Origin: Patiria pectinifera
Taxonomy: Eukaryota; Echinodermata; Asteroidea; Valvatida; Asterinidae
Assembly: GCA_029964075.1 (NCBI GenBank)
Contig: CM057144.1
Span: 8,765,281-8,829,280, forward strand
Length of the DNA stretch: 64,000 bases
Reading direction: 5' to 3'
Part shown: positions 48,811 to 60,719 of the stretch, one piece after another
How positions within the stretch are numbered: position 1 is the stretch's first letter
How the letters are laid out: the number at the start of each line of letters is the position of its first letter
The notes under the pieces: generated by a model
What the model was told of the DNA's origin: nothing
The model's database searches: none
What the model saw: the letters and a program-made list of their open reading frames with translations, nothing else
Made by a program: the position numbers and the translations under genes

Positions 48811-49420
48811 TATTTGTAACACATCCCGGCCTACCCCCATACCAAGGTTCAACCCAATCTGACTTACTGTTCATGAGATATAGGGGCTTAAAATATACAA
48901 GTTAATGATGACGTCACATGTCTAATGATGGCGTCATTGTAACAATACTTGGCAGTGCTCATTATTTTATTGTGGATTTAGTCTGTACCAAGTTTGAAAA
49001 CAATCAGATTAATAAGAGTGTTAAATTTTGTAAGCAGAATAAAATTGGCAATACTAAAAAATATTGTTAAAAAATGTACATATACCTATTGCCTAACAAA
49101 CCTAATAGGCCTACCAAAAGAATTTTGAATTTAACATATTGGGTTCGTGAGATATGGCTTCAAGTTCCAATATTTATTTGTAACACATCCCGGCCTACCC
49201 CCATACCAAGTTTCAACCCAATCTGACTTCCTGTTCATGAGATATAGGGGCTTAAAATATACAAGTTAATGATGACGTCGTCATCGTAACAATACTTGGC
49301 AGTGCTCATTATTTTATTGTGGATTTAGTCTGTACCAAGTTTGAAAACAATCAGATTAATAAAAGTGTTACATTTTGTAAGCAGAATAAAATTGGCAATA
49401 TCAAAAAAATCGTTACAAAT
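48811..49420. repeat. 364-bp tandem duplication in CRE block
   Basis: tatttgtaacacatcccggc starts at 48811 and again at 49175. The following 200+ bp, including aatacttggcagtgctcatt, match closely. Confidence 0.8.
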
Positions 49421-51117
49421 CTACCAATGACGTCATCATGACGTCATTCAAGATTTTGTGTACTTGTGTTATTATCTACCCACCCACCAAGTTTCATGAC
49501 GGTCGGACATTCCCTTATATGTGTTTAAAAAAAGCGCATTTTTGATGAAGTCATCATGATGTCACACATTTTTCAAAATTTTGTACATATCCCTGTTGCC
49601 TAACAAACCTAATGCAAAAAGAATTTTGAATTTAACATATTGGGTTCGTGAGATATGGCTTGAAGGTCCAAAACTTCAAAAATCTATATAAAATCACAGG
49701 ATGACTGGACGTCATGATGACGTCACCTCAATTTTTACCTATAACACATCCCGGTCTACCTACATACTGAGTTTCAACCCAATCGAAGTTATCCATGTAG
49801 GTCTTAAAGTTTGCACATTTATGATGATGTCATGTGACACATGATGACGTATTCATCATGTCACTCTTCGGGACATAAACTCACTATGGGGTCTTTACAT
49901 AGGTTAGGTTTCATTAGAATACGTGTAGAATACTTTTAAACAAATACTTTGTCAAATTTTGGTATTAGAAGAAAATGTAAAAAAGTTGATAAAGTAATTT
50001 AAAAAATAGGTTATGACGTCATCATGACGTCACTTCAGATTTTGCATACTATTAACACTAACTACCTACCCACTAAGTTTCAAAACAATCCGACTTACTC
50101 TTATAAGTGTTTTTAAAAATCACATTTTTGATGACGCCACACATTTTTCAAATAAATTGTGCAGATACCTATTACACAACAAACCTAATACAAAAAGAAT
50201 TTGGAATTTAGCATGTTTGAAGCCAATCGGATGAATAAAAGTGTTACATTTTGTAAGCAGAATAAAATTGTTAATATTTTAAAAATCATAAAAAATCTAC
50301 CGATGACGTCATCGTGACGTCATTTCAGATTTTGTGTACTAGTACTATTATCTTCCCACCCACCAAGTTTCATGACAATCGGACATTCCCTTATATGTGT
50401 TTTAAAAAATCACATTTTTGATGACGTCATAATGACGTCACACAATTTTGTGAATATACCTGTTACCTAACAAACATAATACAAAAAGAATTTCGAATTT
50501 AGCATATTGCCTTCGTGAGATATGCTTAAAGGTCCAAAACTTCAAAAATTGATATAAAATCACACGATGACGTCATGATGAAGTCATTTCAATTTTTACC
50601 TATAACACATCCCGGTCTACCTACATACCTAGTTTCAACACAATCCGACTTACAGTTCTTTAGATATATGGTCTTAAAGTTTGCACATGTAAGATGACGT
50701 CACGTGACCCATGATGACATAATCATGACGTCACTCTTCGCGACACAAACTCACTATGGGGTCTTTACATATTTTAGGTTTCATTAGAATAGGAGTTTGT
50801 TTTAGGTCTAAAGTGCCGCGGTTAATGAAAGGGATTTGGGTTAGAACAAAAAGAAAAGAAAAAAAAGAAAGAAAACAATCAGAACAGAAACAATGCTTTT
50901 CCACTTTCAAGCGGAAAAGCAAAAAATCAGAACAAACACAAAGACTTTTCTTAACTTTGCGAAAAAGCCCCCTCCCCCCCCCCCATTTTTTTTCCACGAA
51001 AACAAAGGCTGTTTCGGCGGGTTGCCAAAACAGCCCCCCCCCCTAAAAAAAAAAGAAGAAAAAAAAAATTCTTAAAGAAAACAAAGGCTGTTTGGCAAGT
51101 TTGCCGTAACAGCCAAA

Positions 51118-51300
51118 TATGGTTCAAATTTTTTTTTTCTTTTTCAGATGCTAAGTTTATAATGTAAGCAACAATCTGGTGATGTGTGCTCTTAAAGTTT
51201 TAGTTATGATTTTTTGAAGATACGGTAGCATCTCCAGGGAAAAACCTAGTTTGCATATATTTACACACGTATTATAGACCTGTACCCATACAGCATGTGC
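51118..51300 (-). repeat. Old repeat, second half
   Basis: tatggttcaaatttt, cagatg, ataatgtaagcaacaatct, gctcttaaagtttt and gttatga match the inverse of 61730-61878 in order. It continues exactly where 28817 stops. Confidence 0.85.
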
Positions 51301-51303
51301 ATG

Positions 51304-54300
51304 TTAATAATAATAATAATAACGAAGTTTTATAAAGCGCACATATCCAACAAGGTGCTCAGGGCGCTATTACAATGAAAACGAAACAAAACAAAATCAG
51401 TTTAATTACGAAAAAACGGATCTTTCGACATGAGGTGTGTTTTGAGAGATGTTTTGAATGAGTGAATAGAAGTGGAGGTTTTGATATGAAGAGGTAGTTG
51501 ATTTCAGAGATGTGGTGCTGCAACAGAGAAAGATCTGTCCCCCCAGGTACGATGAGATTTGACTTCTTGAAGAAGATATTTATTTCCAGATCGAAGGTTG
51601 CGAGATGGTTTGTATATATTGAGCATGTCCAGGATGTACGCAGGTGCTTGCCCATTAACTGCTTTGAAGACAATGAGCATCAGTTTGTAGATGATTCTAG
51701 ACGATATTGGGAGCCAGTGAAGATCCAAAAGGACAGGTTTTATATGGGAGTGTTTTGTCTTTAAAGTGACCACACGTGCAGCAGTGTTTTGTAGGCGTTG
51801 AAGGCAGGATAGCTGAACATCTGGAACCCCAAATAAAAGTGAGTTTCCCATATCAAGACGAGATGTAACAAAGGAGTGGACAATCTGTTCTGTGGAAGCG
51901 CGATCAAGATATTTTCGGATCTTTCCTATGTTGCGGATGTGAAATGAAGCAGAGCAAACTGTGTTAGAAATGTGATTCATGAACGACATCGACGAGTCAA
52001 AAATTACACCAAGATTGCGAACATGGCTGACTGGTTTGATGTGAGAGTCCCCAACAGTAATAAAAGGAATAGAGATTTTGGAAAGTTGCTGTGGAGAACC
52101 TATCAACATGAACTCAGTTTTATTGTCATTAATTTTCAAGAAGTTGTCGTTCATCCAATGACGAATTTCACCAACACAAGCCTCCATGCGAGTGATGCAG
52201 GACTGAGCATGTTGTTGTGAGGGATTTAAAGAGACATATGTTGGTGTGTCATCTGCATACGTGTGATATTGAAGGTTGTGTCTCTGAATGATTTCTTGAA
52301 GAGGGAATGTGTATAATGAGAACAACTGCGGGCCGAGAACCGAACCCTGAGGAACGGAAAAAGTTGGACAGGTTCTGAGGCAGCATCCCCGACATGGACG
52401 TGCTGTGGTCTACATTCCAGGTAGGACTGGCACCATTGCAGAGCACGATCCCGCAGACCGATGACGTTACGCAGACGAGCCAGAAGTATGGAGTGGTCCA
52501 CGGTGTCGAATGCTGCACTCAAATCAAGGAAAATAAGTGCAGTAATTTTTTGTTGATCAAGACCAGTAAGAATGTCATTGTGAACACATATTAAGGCAGT
52601 TTCAGTACTATGATTCGGTCTGTAGGCAGATTGAAATGAATCAGTGAGATTGTTGACCCGCATAAATTACCTGTAACCTGGAGGACACTATACGTTCAAT
52701 AGTTTTACCTAAAAAACTCAAATTGGAAATGGGTCTGTAATTGCTGAACACTTCCTTATCCAAGCCACTTTTCTTTAAGAGAGGGCGAATGTAAGAGGTT
52801 TTAAGGCAAGTGGGAAAAACACCGGTATTAAGAGATTTGTTAACAATATGAGTAATTAAAGGAACAAGAACATCACAGCAATCCTTTATAAGAAAGGTGG
52901 GAACTGGGTCAAGCTCACAGGATTTGGATGGAGATTTGGCGAGCAATTTCTTGATTTCTGTCTCACTGGCTGGCTGAAATTCCGTAAGATAAGCATGAGT
53001 AAGTTCATTTTGTGAGGGAATATTATCTTTGCTACATGCTTGAGAGAAATCATTACGTAAAGTGACAATTTTGTTGACAAAAAATTCAGAAAATTGGGTA
53101 GCTAGGGCTATGTCAGAAACTGAAAAAGGCATAACAGGAACTTTACTCTTAATGAGTAATCGATTTACAATACCAAATAATTTTTTCTGATTACCAGAAC
53201 AACCAATAACTTTAGAAGAATAATACGCTTTCTTAGCTCTAACAATACAGTCAGTTACAATACGTCGGTGGACGCAGTAATCTTGTCTGTGAACAGCCAG
53301 TTTTGTAGAGCGCCATTTCTTCTCAAGTTGTCGTCTTTTTTTCCGAGCTGAACGAATTTCCTCGTTGAACCATGGACTATTTGGTGGTATTTTTACAGTC
53401 CGCGTTCGCATAGGGGCATGCTTGTCAAGCAGACCACTGAGAGTTGATTGATATTTTTCAACACAGCAAGGTAGGTCGGTGTTCTGTAAGTCGACGTTCG
53501 AAAGTGCTGAAACCACATCATTGCAAAATTTATCAATGTTAATGTTTTTGAAGTGGCGGGAGGACACAGACATAGTTGGCGAGGGTGGCTTTTGGAGCTG
53601 AAGAGTCGCCATGACAGCAAAATGATCAGAGAGTCCAGGATGAATGCTTAAATCTGATATGAGTGAAGTATCCTCCTGGGTGATAAGCAGGTCCAAACAG
53701 TGACCACTGCGGTGAGTTGGTTCATTAATGTGCTGAATGAACCCGTAGGATGATAATAGAGATTTGAACCGCTTTGAAATACTGTCCAAGGGGTTGTCCA
53801 CATGGATGTTGAAGTCTCCGGTGAGAATAATTTCAGATGGGTGGAGCAAGTATAATTCCAATAAGTTTTCGAAATCTTCGAGGAATGTATTTATGCTGAT
53901 GCGGTGGCCAGAATTATCATTTCCAGACCGATATATATTGACAAGCCAGACTGATTTTGAGTTACAAGTTATTTCTGCATGGATGGACTCAAATGATGAG
54001 AAGTTTCCAACATCAGACTTTATGGATACTGATAAACAAGACTTGTAGAGAAGTCCTACCCCTCCACCTGTTTTGTGCAGTCTGGGAATATGATGAAACG
54101 AGTATCCAGGTGGTGTTATTTCAGCTATAATCCAGTCGTCCCTAGGTTTCAGCCAAGTTTCGGAAATAGCAACTATGTCCAGACTATATTCATGAACAAA
54201 ATCAGCAAAGTCTATACATGTAATTTTATTGCGAATAGACTGTGCGTTTAAAAGCAGAGATGAAGGTTTGAATCAATGTGGGGAGTTAAGTTTTTCAGAT

Positions 54301-54580
54301 TCGTGAGGCAAATTCCATTTTGTTTGTTGGTAGGGGGGTGATGCTTCCGATCAACAGTGCAAACTTTTATTGTTTGTTGTTTTCTTCTTCCGCCGCAAAA
54401 ACCTCTATGGGTACGAGGTTTCCTGTTAATCCTGAGCAGATTCAAGTGTCGCCATAGATCACGGGGTAATGGTCCGGTCTTTGCTTTCAGTTCTATGTGA
54501 AGAAGCTGATTTCTGTCGAGTTTGTTAACAGAAAGAAGATCGTAACTGGCCCTTGGTTTGTCAGAGTTACAGTTCTTGTG
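51304..54580 (-). mobile_element. L2/CR1-like LINE, nearly full, decayed
   Basis: Contains apurinic-type endonuclease, reverse transcriptase and the 3' tail agcgccctgagcacc, gtgcgctttataaa, (TTA)n at 51304-51322. The 5' part at 54248-54556 encodes a basic segment (RINRKPRTHRGFCGGRRKQQ) typical of the region before the endonuclease. It abuts the second half of the old repeat. Confidence 0.9.
51402..54272 (-). pseudogene. LINE ORF2: endonuclease-reverse transcriptase
   Basis: Endonuclease: LLLNAQSIRNK, AISETWLKP, GGGVGLLYKS, then TGDFNIH and a C-terminal SDHFAV block, 53650-54272. Reverse transcriptase: NYRPISNLSFLGKTIERIV (about 52690), FQSAYRPNHSTETAL, ALIFLDLSAAFDTVDH with the first catalytic Asp, and YADDT (about 52250) with the catalytic pair. 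The C-terminal L2-style block [20 protein letters not shown] and the ending SKDPFFRN follow. Frameshifts near 52650 and 52300 and a TGA in place of the usual Trp near 51500 (HL*NQLPL) inactivate it; another shift near 54272 separates the basic N-terminal segment. Otherwise complete, so it decayed fairly recently. Confidence 0.9.
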
Positions 54581-55063
54581 TTAAATGTATATGCAGCATG
54601 TTGCTAGCTCTGGACAGTGGTGTAACTATGGGGGGGGGGTGTCATTAGTTTGTGGGGGGGTACGTACATGTATCCCACAGGGGATGTCTATACTCCATAC
54701 CCCAAGGTGCCCCCAACAGAGTGAACAGTTTGAGCTAGATTTGTCTCCATGCAAAATACATACCTGTTGATGTTTATTGAATGAGATTGGAACTTGCCCA
54801 CTTTGAAAGTAATGTGTGCAATACTAGAGCCAGTAGGGTTTTAAACTTCTGGTTGGGGGAGGGGGGGGGCACACCTGGAGTGCATCCATTTTTCAAGGGA
54901 GGCACTTTAAAATAATATGCACGTACAAGGCAAATGATATAGGCCTATGGGCCAAATTATATTTTTTCAATGCAAGATTCTAAAGGAGGGGAGGGGGTGT
55001 TGGACACCTGGGGGAAAGGACATGTATTAGGAGCCATCCCCCCCCCCCCATACCCCACGAGTA
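54581..55063. other. Between LINE and Gypsy element, nothing recognised
   Basis: G-rich and C-rich runs (54629, 54861, 55039). No gene. Confidence 0.4.
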
Positions 55064-55199
55064 GAGATGGTTTATGGGAAGACAATGCAATGTGTTTATT
55101 TCAAGATGGCGACTTACATAGCAAGGTTATCACATATGTGCATAACATGGTGAACACAAGAGGGCGCAGTACAACATAAGCATGCTGGCTTACTCTACA
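55064..55199 (-). repeat. Gypsy 3' LTR (partial)
   Basis: Counterpart of 61467-61599, with a 15-bp insertion (gggaagacaatgcaa) and lacking the outermost segment on the low-coordinate side. Confidence 0.7.
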
Positions 55200-55516
55200 C
55201 CTCTCCTTTTAAGTCCAAAGAATTGTGGGAAGTGATCTTTTGTGACTTGAGCAGATTTTTGAGCTAGTATGTTGTCTCTCCATTCCTTGTCGTTCCCTTT
55301 GGCGTGATGGGAAGGAGGTGGGCATGAGCGGTTCTTTTATCTGAGGTCGTTCTTTGGCGCATGTGGTGCATTTGGTGACAATTTCCTCAATACTTTTTGA
55401 CAGTCCAGGCTATGCCGAGGTGTCCCTGATGTATGCAGTCGAGGATTTGTCTAAGGGATCACTATGCGTTCGTCATACAGCAGTAAGTCGTTGACGATTG
55501 CGAAATGGCTCCTGCT

Positions 55517-57250
55517 TTACCAGTATTGGCAAAGTACTGGGTTGTGGGGCATGTATGCTGGCCAACCTTTTAGGCAGTACAGTCTAATTTGGGAACATTC
55601 CTCATCTGCCTTTTGAGCTTGGTTGACTTCGCAAAGGCGTTGTGAGGAGGCGGGAAGTGTGTTGACAATATAGTCAATGAAGTTGTCAGTGTCCACGACG
55701 AACGCTATGTCCGATTTCTCAGGGATCCCGACTGGAGCTTGCGAAAGTGTGTCGGCTGTTGTCTGATGTTTGCCAGGCACATACATGTACATGACTTGTG
55801 GGTTGAATCTCATTGGTTGGAGATGAAACCGTAGAATACGTGGTGGCATTTTTATAGACAGTTCGGTCATGCTCAAAAAAGGGACTAGTTATCAGTTTCC
55901 ACTGTGAACTGTAATCCGAGTACGTCCTCGGAAAATTTCTCACATGCCCAGGTTGTCGCGAGTGCTTTTCATAGCATAGCATTCTCTGTGTCGCTCCGTG
56001 ATCTCGATGCACAGCACACAGGGCAGCGATTGAAGTCATCTTAAATTTGGAGCAGAACTGCACCGATACCTGTCATGAAAGCATCAGCTGCAATGATTGT
56101 TAAGCGGTTTGGATCATAGTGAGCAAGGATCATGGAGGAAATGAGTGTATCCTTTAGTTGCTGAAATGCTCGCTGTGGTGCTTCACCCCAATACGAGGCA
56201 GCTGTCCTTATGGAATAGCTGTCGTAGTGGTTCATTGAGCTCCGTTAGTCCAGGGATGAATTTCCCCAGCTGATTTACCATGCCCATGAACCGTTGTAGC
56301 TCTGTGATGTTTGTGGGTGTAAGGAACTGGGCAATGGCTGCCGTTTTCTGTGTATCTGTGTATCACGGAACTTGATTGTGTTTCTTGTGAACTCACACTT
56401 GTTACTGAGTGTTAGTCCTGCTTCTTGCAGTCATTGTAGGGTTACTCTCACCCTGTGATCATGTTCAGCTTGAGATGTACATGTACGGTGGATGAGTTGT
56501 TCATTATATGTGACATATAACTCTCTCGCAGCCCTCCAGAATACCAGACAATGTCTGCTGGAATATTTCTGGTGCAGAGCTTATGCCAAATGGCAGCCTG
56601 TTGAAACAGTATCGACCGAAGGGCGTGATGATCGGCGCAAGCAATTTTGACTGATCGTCCAGTGGAAGTTGCCAGAATCCACTGTTGGCATCGAGCTTGG
56701 AGAATATCGTGCTTTTACCCAGCTTGGCCAGACTTTCAATGGATGACATGGGGTGAATCTCGTGCTCGACCCCTTTGTTCAGCTGTGTGAGGTCAACACA
56801 TATGCGCACAGTGCCATTTGATTTGGGCACTGGAACCATTTTCTGAGCACCAATCAGTTGGTACAGTCACTGGCGAAATCACTCCTTGTTTCAGCATTGA
56901 TTCGATTTCCAGTTTCACCTTCGGAAGTAGCGAATGTGGAATTTTCCTTTGCATATGTAGACTCACAGGCTTGGCATTTGGGCGGAGTGTGATGTGGTAC
57001 TCTGTCTTGAGTTTGCCCAAACCCGTGAATATAGCTAGAAATTCAGTAAGGAAACTGGCTGATGGTGAGCTTGGTTGGACCTCATTGATTCGTTTGATGA
57101 GGCCAAGTTCGACGCATGCTCTTTTGCTGAGCAAGTAACATTGTTGGTTTTGGATGACCTAAAGTTGTTCCTTGATTTGTCCCTGCTGTAGTTAGCAAGC
57201 CAAGTACAGGAAGATGGGTGCCGCCTGGCCCACAAAGGGATCAACTCATT
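55517..57250 (-). pseudogene. Gypsy pol: protease end, RT, RNase H
   Basis: Protease end LSKRACVELGLI, then RT with KIPHSLLPKVKLEIESML, VRICVDLTQLNKGV, FSKLDANSGFWQLPLDD (first catalytic Asp) and FGRYCFNRLPFGISSAPEIF. Where YxDD is expected (about 56488-56508) a one-base shift and changes leave YNEQLIH, so the catalytic pair is lost. RNase H: RAFQQLKDTL, LTIIAADAFMTGIGAVL and PGKHQTTADTLSQAPV. The integrase zinc-binding start may be present, but the core is absent. At least four frameshifts. Confidence 0.8.
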
Positions 57251-57252
57251 GT

Positions 57253-60200
57253 ATAGTAGGGGGGCCAATGTATAGATTTGGGTTCCCGTTGAAATTTCAT
57301 GTTAATTTATGGCAACCATTATAAATGTAATCTTATGAGTCCTGAGAACAAGAAAATTTATGTTGCCATTTTTTCCATTGACCTTTAGTGACCTTGACCT
57401 GAGGTCAAAGTTCATGGGTCATTTTCACCTAAAATTTACCTTTCGGAAGGGTTTGCAAAGATTTTCGAGGCAAGTGAGCACATATTGTAATTGGTTGAGA
57501 GTTTCTCCATTATAATAAATGTTATTATTAATGTATTTATGGGTTTTGCTGAAGAAAACATGGGAAAATGTCACTTTTGCCCGAAAAACCATCTCGCGCA
57601 GATTCCGCCCCCCCCCCCATGACCTCGGCCATCGAGTGACGAAAAATTATGAAACTCGGTGCATGCATAGAACAACATAAAAAACCAAGAAATTTCATGA
57701 CTTCAGGGTTAAGGGTTTTTGAATTATTACCCATAATAATTCTCATTATTTAAATTTAATCATTCAAAATATGTGTATATGGGGAAATTGGGGAAACTAA
57801 TTTTATGGGAAAATTAGTTTTGACGGAGCGCGGCAACCTGAATATTGTTTTTTGAATTTTTTGAGATGCATCGGCAGATGTGTAAATAATTTAACAAAAA
57901 ATCAGGGACAAAAATAAATTTTCAAAAGTCTCAGGCATAAGGGAAAAAAAAAATGAAGAATTCCGCCCTAGCCCCAATTAAATATGAAATGCCCTTTAGT
58001 GCCTGGTGCCTACCATCCTAATAAACAAAGTGTTTGTGTCCTCTGTAAAGCACTCACAGTGTTTGGGTGGAGCAGGGAAAGGAACGCCACTTCTGGTTGG
58101 AGCCACTCTTTCGGAGGCGGAGGTGATTCCTCAGGTCCAGCATCCTGCATTGGATCCTGTAGGTAAGTCCTGCAGGTGCAGCATCCATCTCATGGCATGT
58201 AGGGAGGAGACGCCACCAGCCTGGTCAACCAGGAGGCACACATTTGTTCTTATTTGGCTTGGGGTTGATAGGCGCACAGGGGGTGTGTCGCACTGCTGTG
58301 ACTGGTCAAGAGCATCGGTCAACGTCTTTCCTTTGGGACCTGGTTGAAGACGTACGAAGACGTGCTCTACTCTACTTTTGAATACTACAAAGAAACGATG
58401 GTTCTTTCAGTAGAACAAAGAAAACTGGGTAAGGGTCAGGTCTGCCAGTCAGTGTAGGATCTTCTGAAGGAGTCAGCAACGGTTAACGCTAAAGCAGCTG
58501 TAAGAAAGATAAGACAAGTGAAGCGTTTTCTGATTCATTTTCTGATGTGAGCAGTCCTTAGTGTACTGAGTGAGGTCAGTGTGCTAGATTTGTGGGAGCG
58601 GATGTTCTGTGCCTGTTTTGCCTGCCTGTTTCTGTCCTGTGTGTTTCTCAGAGAAGAGGCAAGAAGGTGAGAAGCAACTTGAATGTGTGACTGAATGTGA
58701 CTTAGAAGGGGATTGGGTTTTGGAAGTTTTTGGGCATTGGGTCTTTCTTTTAGGAGGGCGAAGATGACGACGACTTTTTTGCCACACTTTGTTTATGTGG
58801 CGTTTGGGAGGTGTTTGCGAGGAGGTGTTGACCAATTTTTGATTTGGTCAAGATATTAGTTTGTTTTTTTTGATTGTGTTGATTTTATTTTCTTTATTTA
58901 GTTCATTAGCAAGGGAATGATTTGAGCCAATTAGGTCGATGGCGGGGGGTGATGGTGAGCGGAGCGTTTGTTTTTGGGGTTTTTAGAGAACGTGGCACTT
59001 TACCATTTAAATAGTTGTTTGTGTGGGCTTTTTTGGTGATGTTACAATGCTGTTCACTTGGCTGAGTTTTTTTTTTTTTTTTTTTATACTATACTCCAGG
59101 CTTGAGGCTTTTTGGCCATATTGTTGGTTGTGTTGTTGGTTTGCCCAAAGCTTGAAGCTGAAGCTGTGATTCTATGGCTGTAGCCTGCCTGTTATTCTCC
59201 CCAGATGAGATATGATGACGACAGAGAGAGACAAATTTTTATCATCATTTGTTTCTATTTCCTGTAAAGTTCAGCACTACGGGATGCTAAGCCTGGGTTA
59301 TAATCAGTGCAGCAGCGCGATGTTCTGTTCCACCACACCCACAACACAACGGTGTGTCATAGTGTCAGGAGTTGGATCAATGTCAGCTAGATGGTGTTTG
59401 GCTGTTTTGGTGTTGCCCTCCTTCAGTTTTAAACTAACTTGGAGCGGTGGAATGGAATTGTTGCGAAGAGACAGACAGCAGCACTCACGATAGGGCGATG
59501 TCGTGTGAGGTCTTGGGGTGGAGACCATCTTGTTCTTGTTAGTAAGTAAGTGATGTTGTGGCTCATGGCTAGAGGAGCAGGTTGAAACTTTTAGCCTCCT
59601 CCTCTGTGGAAAAAAAAAACAGTTTCTTTCTTGTTGTGAAGGCTCAGTTGGACTTGCTTCTGCCAGCGATTCAAAAGCGTCGACGTCTGTGCTGGAATGA
59701 TAGCCAATGATGCTGCTGTGGCTATTAAATCCCCGATAATTATGCGTGGCTTGGGCTGTTTTGTGGATTGTGGCGGTGGCATTAGGATGGAAGACTTGGA
59801 GGTGCTTAAATCACTTCCGCTCTGGAGTGGCTCACACCAAAAGCACCATGCAGAAGTGGGGATTTTCCTCAACCGACAAACACCCTGTCTGAGCGCGGTA
59901 CTGCAGAGGACACTTCACAACATTTCATATTTAGATGCCAGGCACTAAAGGGTTGGTCATATTTTGGCCCTAAAAGGGGGGTGAAGTTCCCCCCCCCCCT
60001 TCCAACTTTTTCCGCGATACTCTTGAAAAGTTCTCAATTTCGCGGCCTGAGCTGTCCTGACTTTTTAGCCTCGAGTCTTGCACATCTCTTGATACCAAAA
60101 ACATAAAATTCGAACCACAGGTTGCCGCGCAGCGAAATATTTTCGGCGCTACCCTCCGTCAAAACTGAATTTCCCCATACATAGTGTTTACATTTGAATT

Positions 60201-60715
60201 ACCATACGTGCTTATGAATAATTAATTAGCCGTAATTCCAAAACCCTTTGACCTTTAGTCATGAAATTTCTTGGGTTTGTTCATGTTAAGTTGTTCTATG
60301 CATGTACCGAGTTTCATCATTTTTCATCACTCGATGGCTGAGGTCATGGGGGGGCGGAATCTGCGTGAGATGGTCAAAACAACCCCGCCCTTTTCGGGCA
60401 AAAGTGACATTTTCCCATGTTTTTTTCAGCAAAACCCATAAATACATTAATAATAACATTTATTATAATGGAGAAACTCTCAACCAAATACAATATATGT
60501 GCTCACTTGCCTCGAAAATCTTTGCAAACCCTTCCGAATGGCAAATTTTAGGTGAAAATGACCCATGAACTTTGACCTCGGGTCAAGGTCACTAAAGGTC
60601 AATGGAAAAAATGGCAACATCAATTTTCTTGTTCTCAGGACTCATAAGATTACATTTATAATGGTTGCCATAAATTAACATGAAATGCCAACGGAAGTAC
60701 ATTGGCCCCACCACT
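57253..60715. mobile_element. 3.46-kb transposon with about 590-bp TIRs
   Basis: Arms 57253-57840 and 60118-60715 are inverse copies: ggggccaatgta, aaatgtaatcttatgagtcc, ggtcaaagttcatgggtcat, gggttttgctgaa and ggagcgcggcaacctg recur inverted. Flanked by TA on both sides as a probable target duplication. It inserted into a Gypsy element. Between the arms lies a further TIR element. No transposase was recognised, so it may be a passenger. Confidence 0.85.
57992..59952. mobile_element. 1.96-kb TIR element nested in the long-TIR one
   Basis: Ends CCCTTTAGTGCCTGG and its exact inverse. gtgtcctctg also occurs inside both ends. The interior has only short frames: minus 59591-59872 with IIIGDLIATAASLAIIPAQ, minus 58584-58835 rich in Lys/Ser/Pro, plus 58006-58347. 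I could not assign any to a transposase family. A T-run is at 59067-59085. Confidence 0.65.
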
Positions 60716-60719
60716 AAAA

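Larger units (their letters stand above)
28818..51117 (-). mobile_element. 22.3-kb composite CRE-rich Helitron2-like block
   Basis: Inserted as one piece into the old repeat (see 28480 and 51118). In the minus orientation, its 5' end is a hairpin (ttggctgttacggcaa pairing with ttgccaaacagcc, 51085-51116) and its 3' end has a cagcc word, the hairpin TGTTTGTCCACAAACA and CTAGT (28818-28850). Inside are head-to-tail units; CTAG ends with hairpins recur at 28819, 29630, 30621, 31537, 32457, 34200, 35258 and 48556. Units carry paired TGACGTCA sites and the phrases ccaagtttcaacccaatcgg, cctaacaaacataat and tgtacaaagtctatggga. It also contains the TIR element at 35415-37388 and the inverted element at 38673-47754. 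No Rep/helicase gene: non-autonomous. The family name is inference; the insertion is seen directly. Confidence 0.65.

Noticed and set aside
28818-51117. Polinton/Maverick or giant viral insertion
   Set aside because: No long coding frames, no polymerase/integrase/capsid signatures, and the interior is repeat units throughout.
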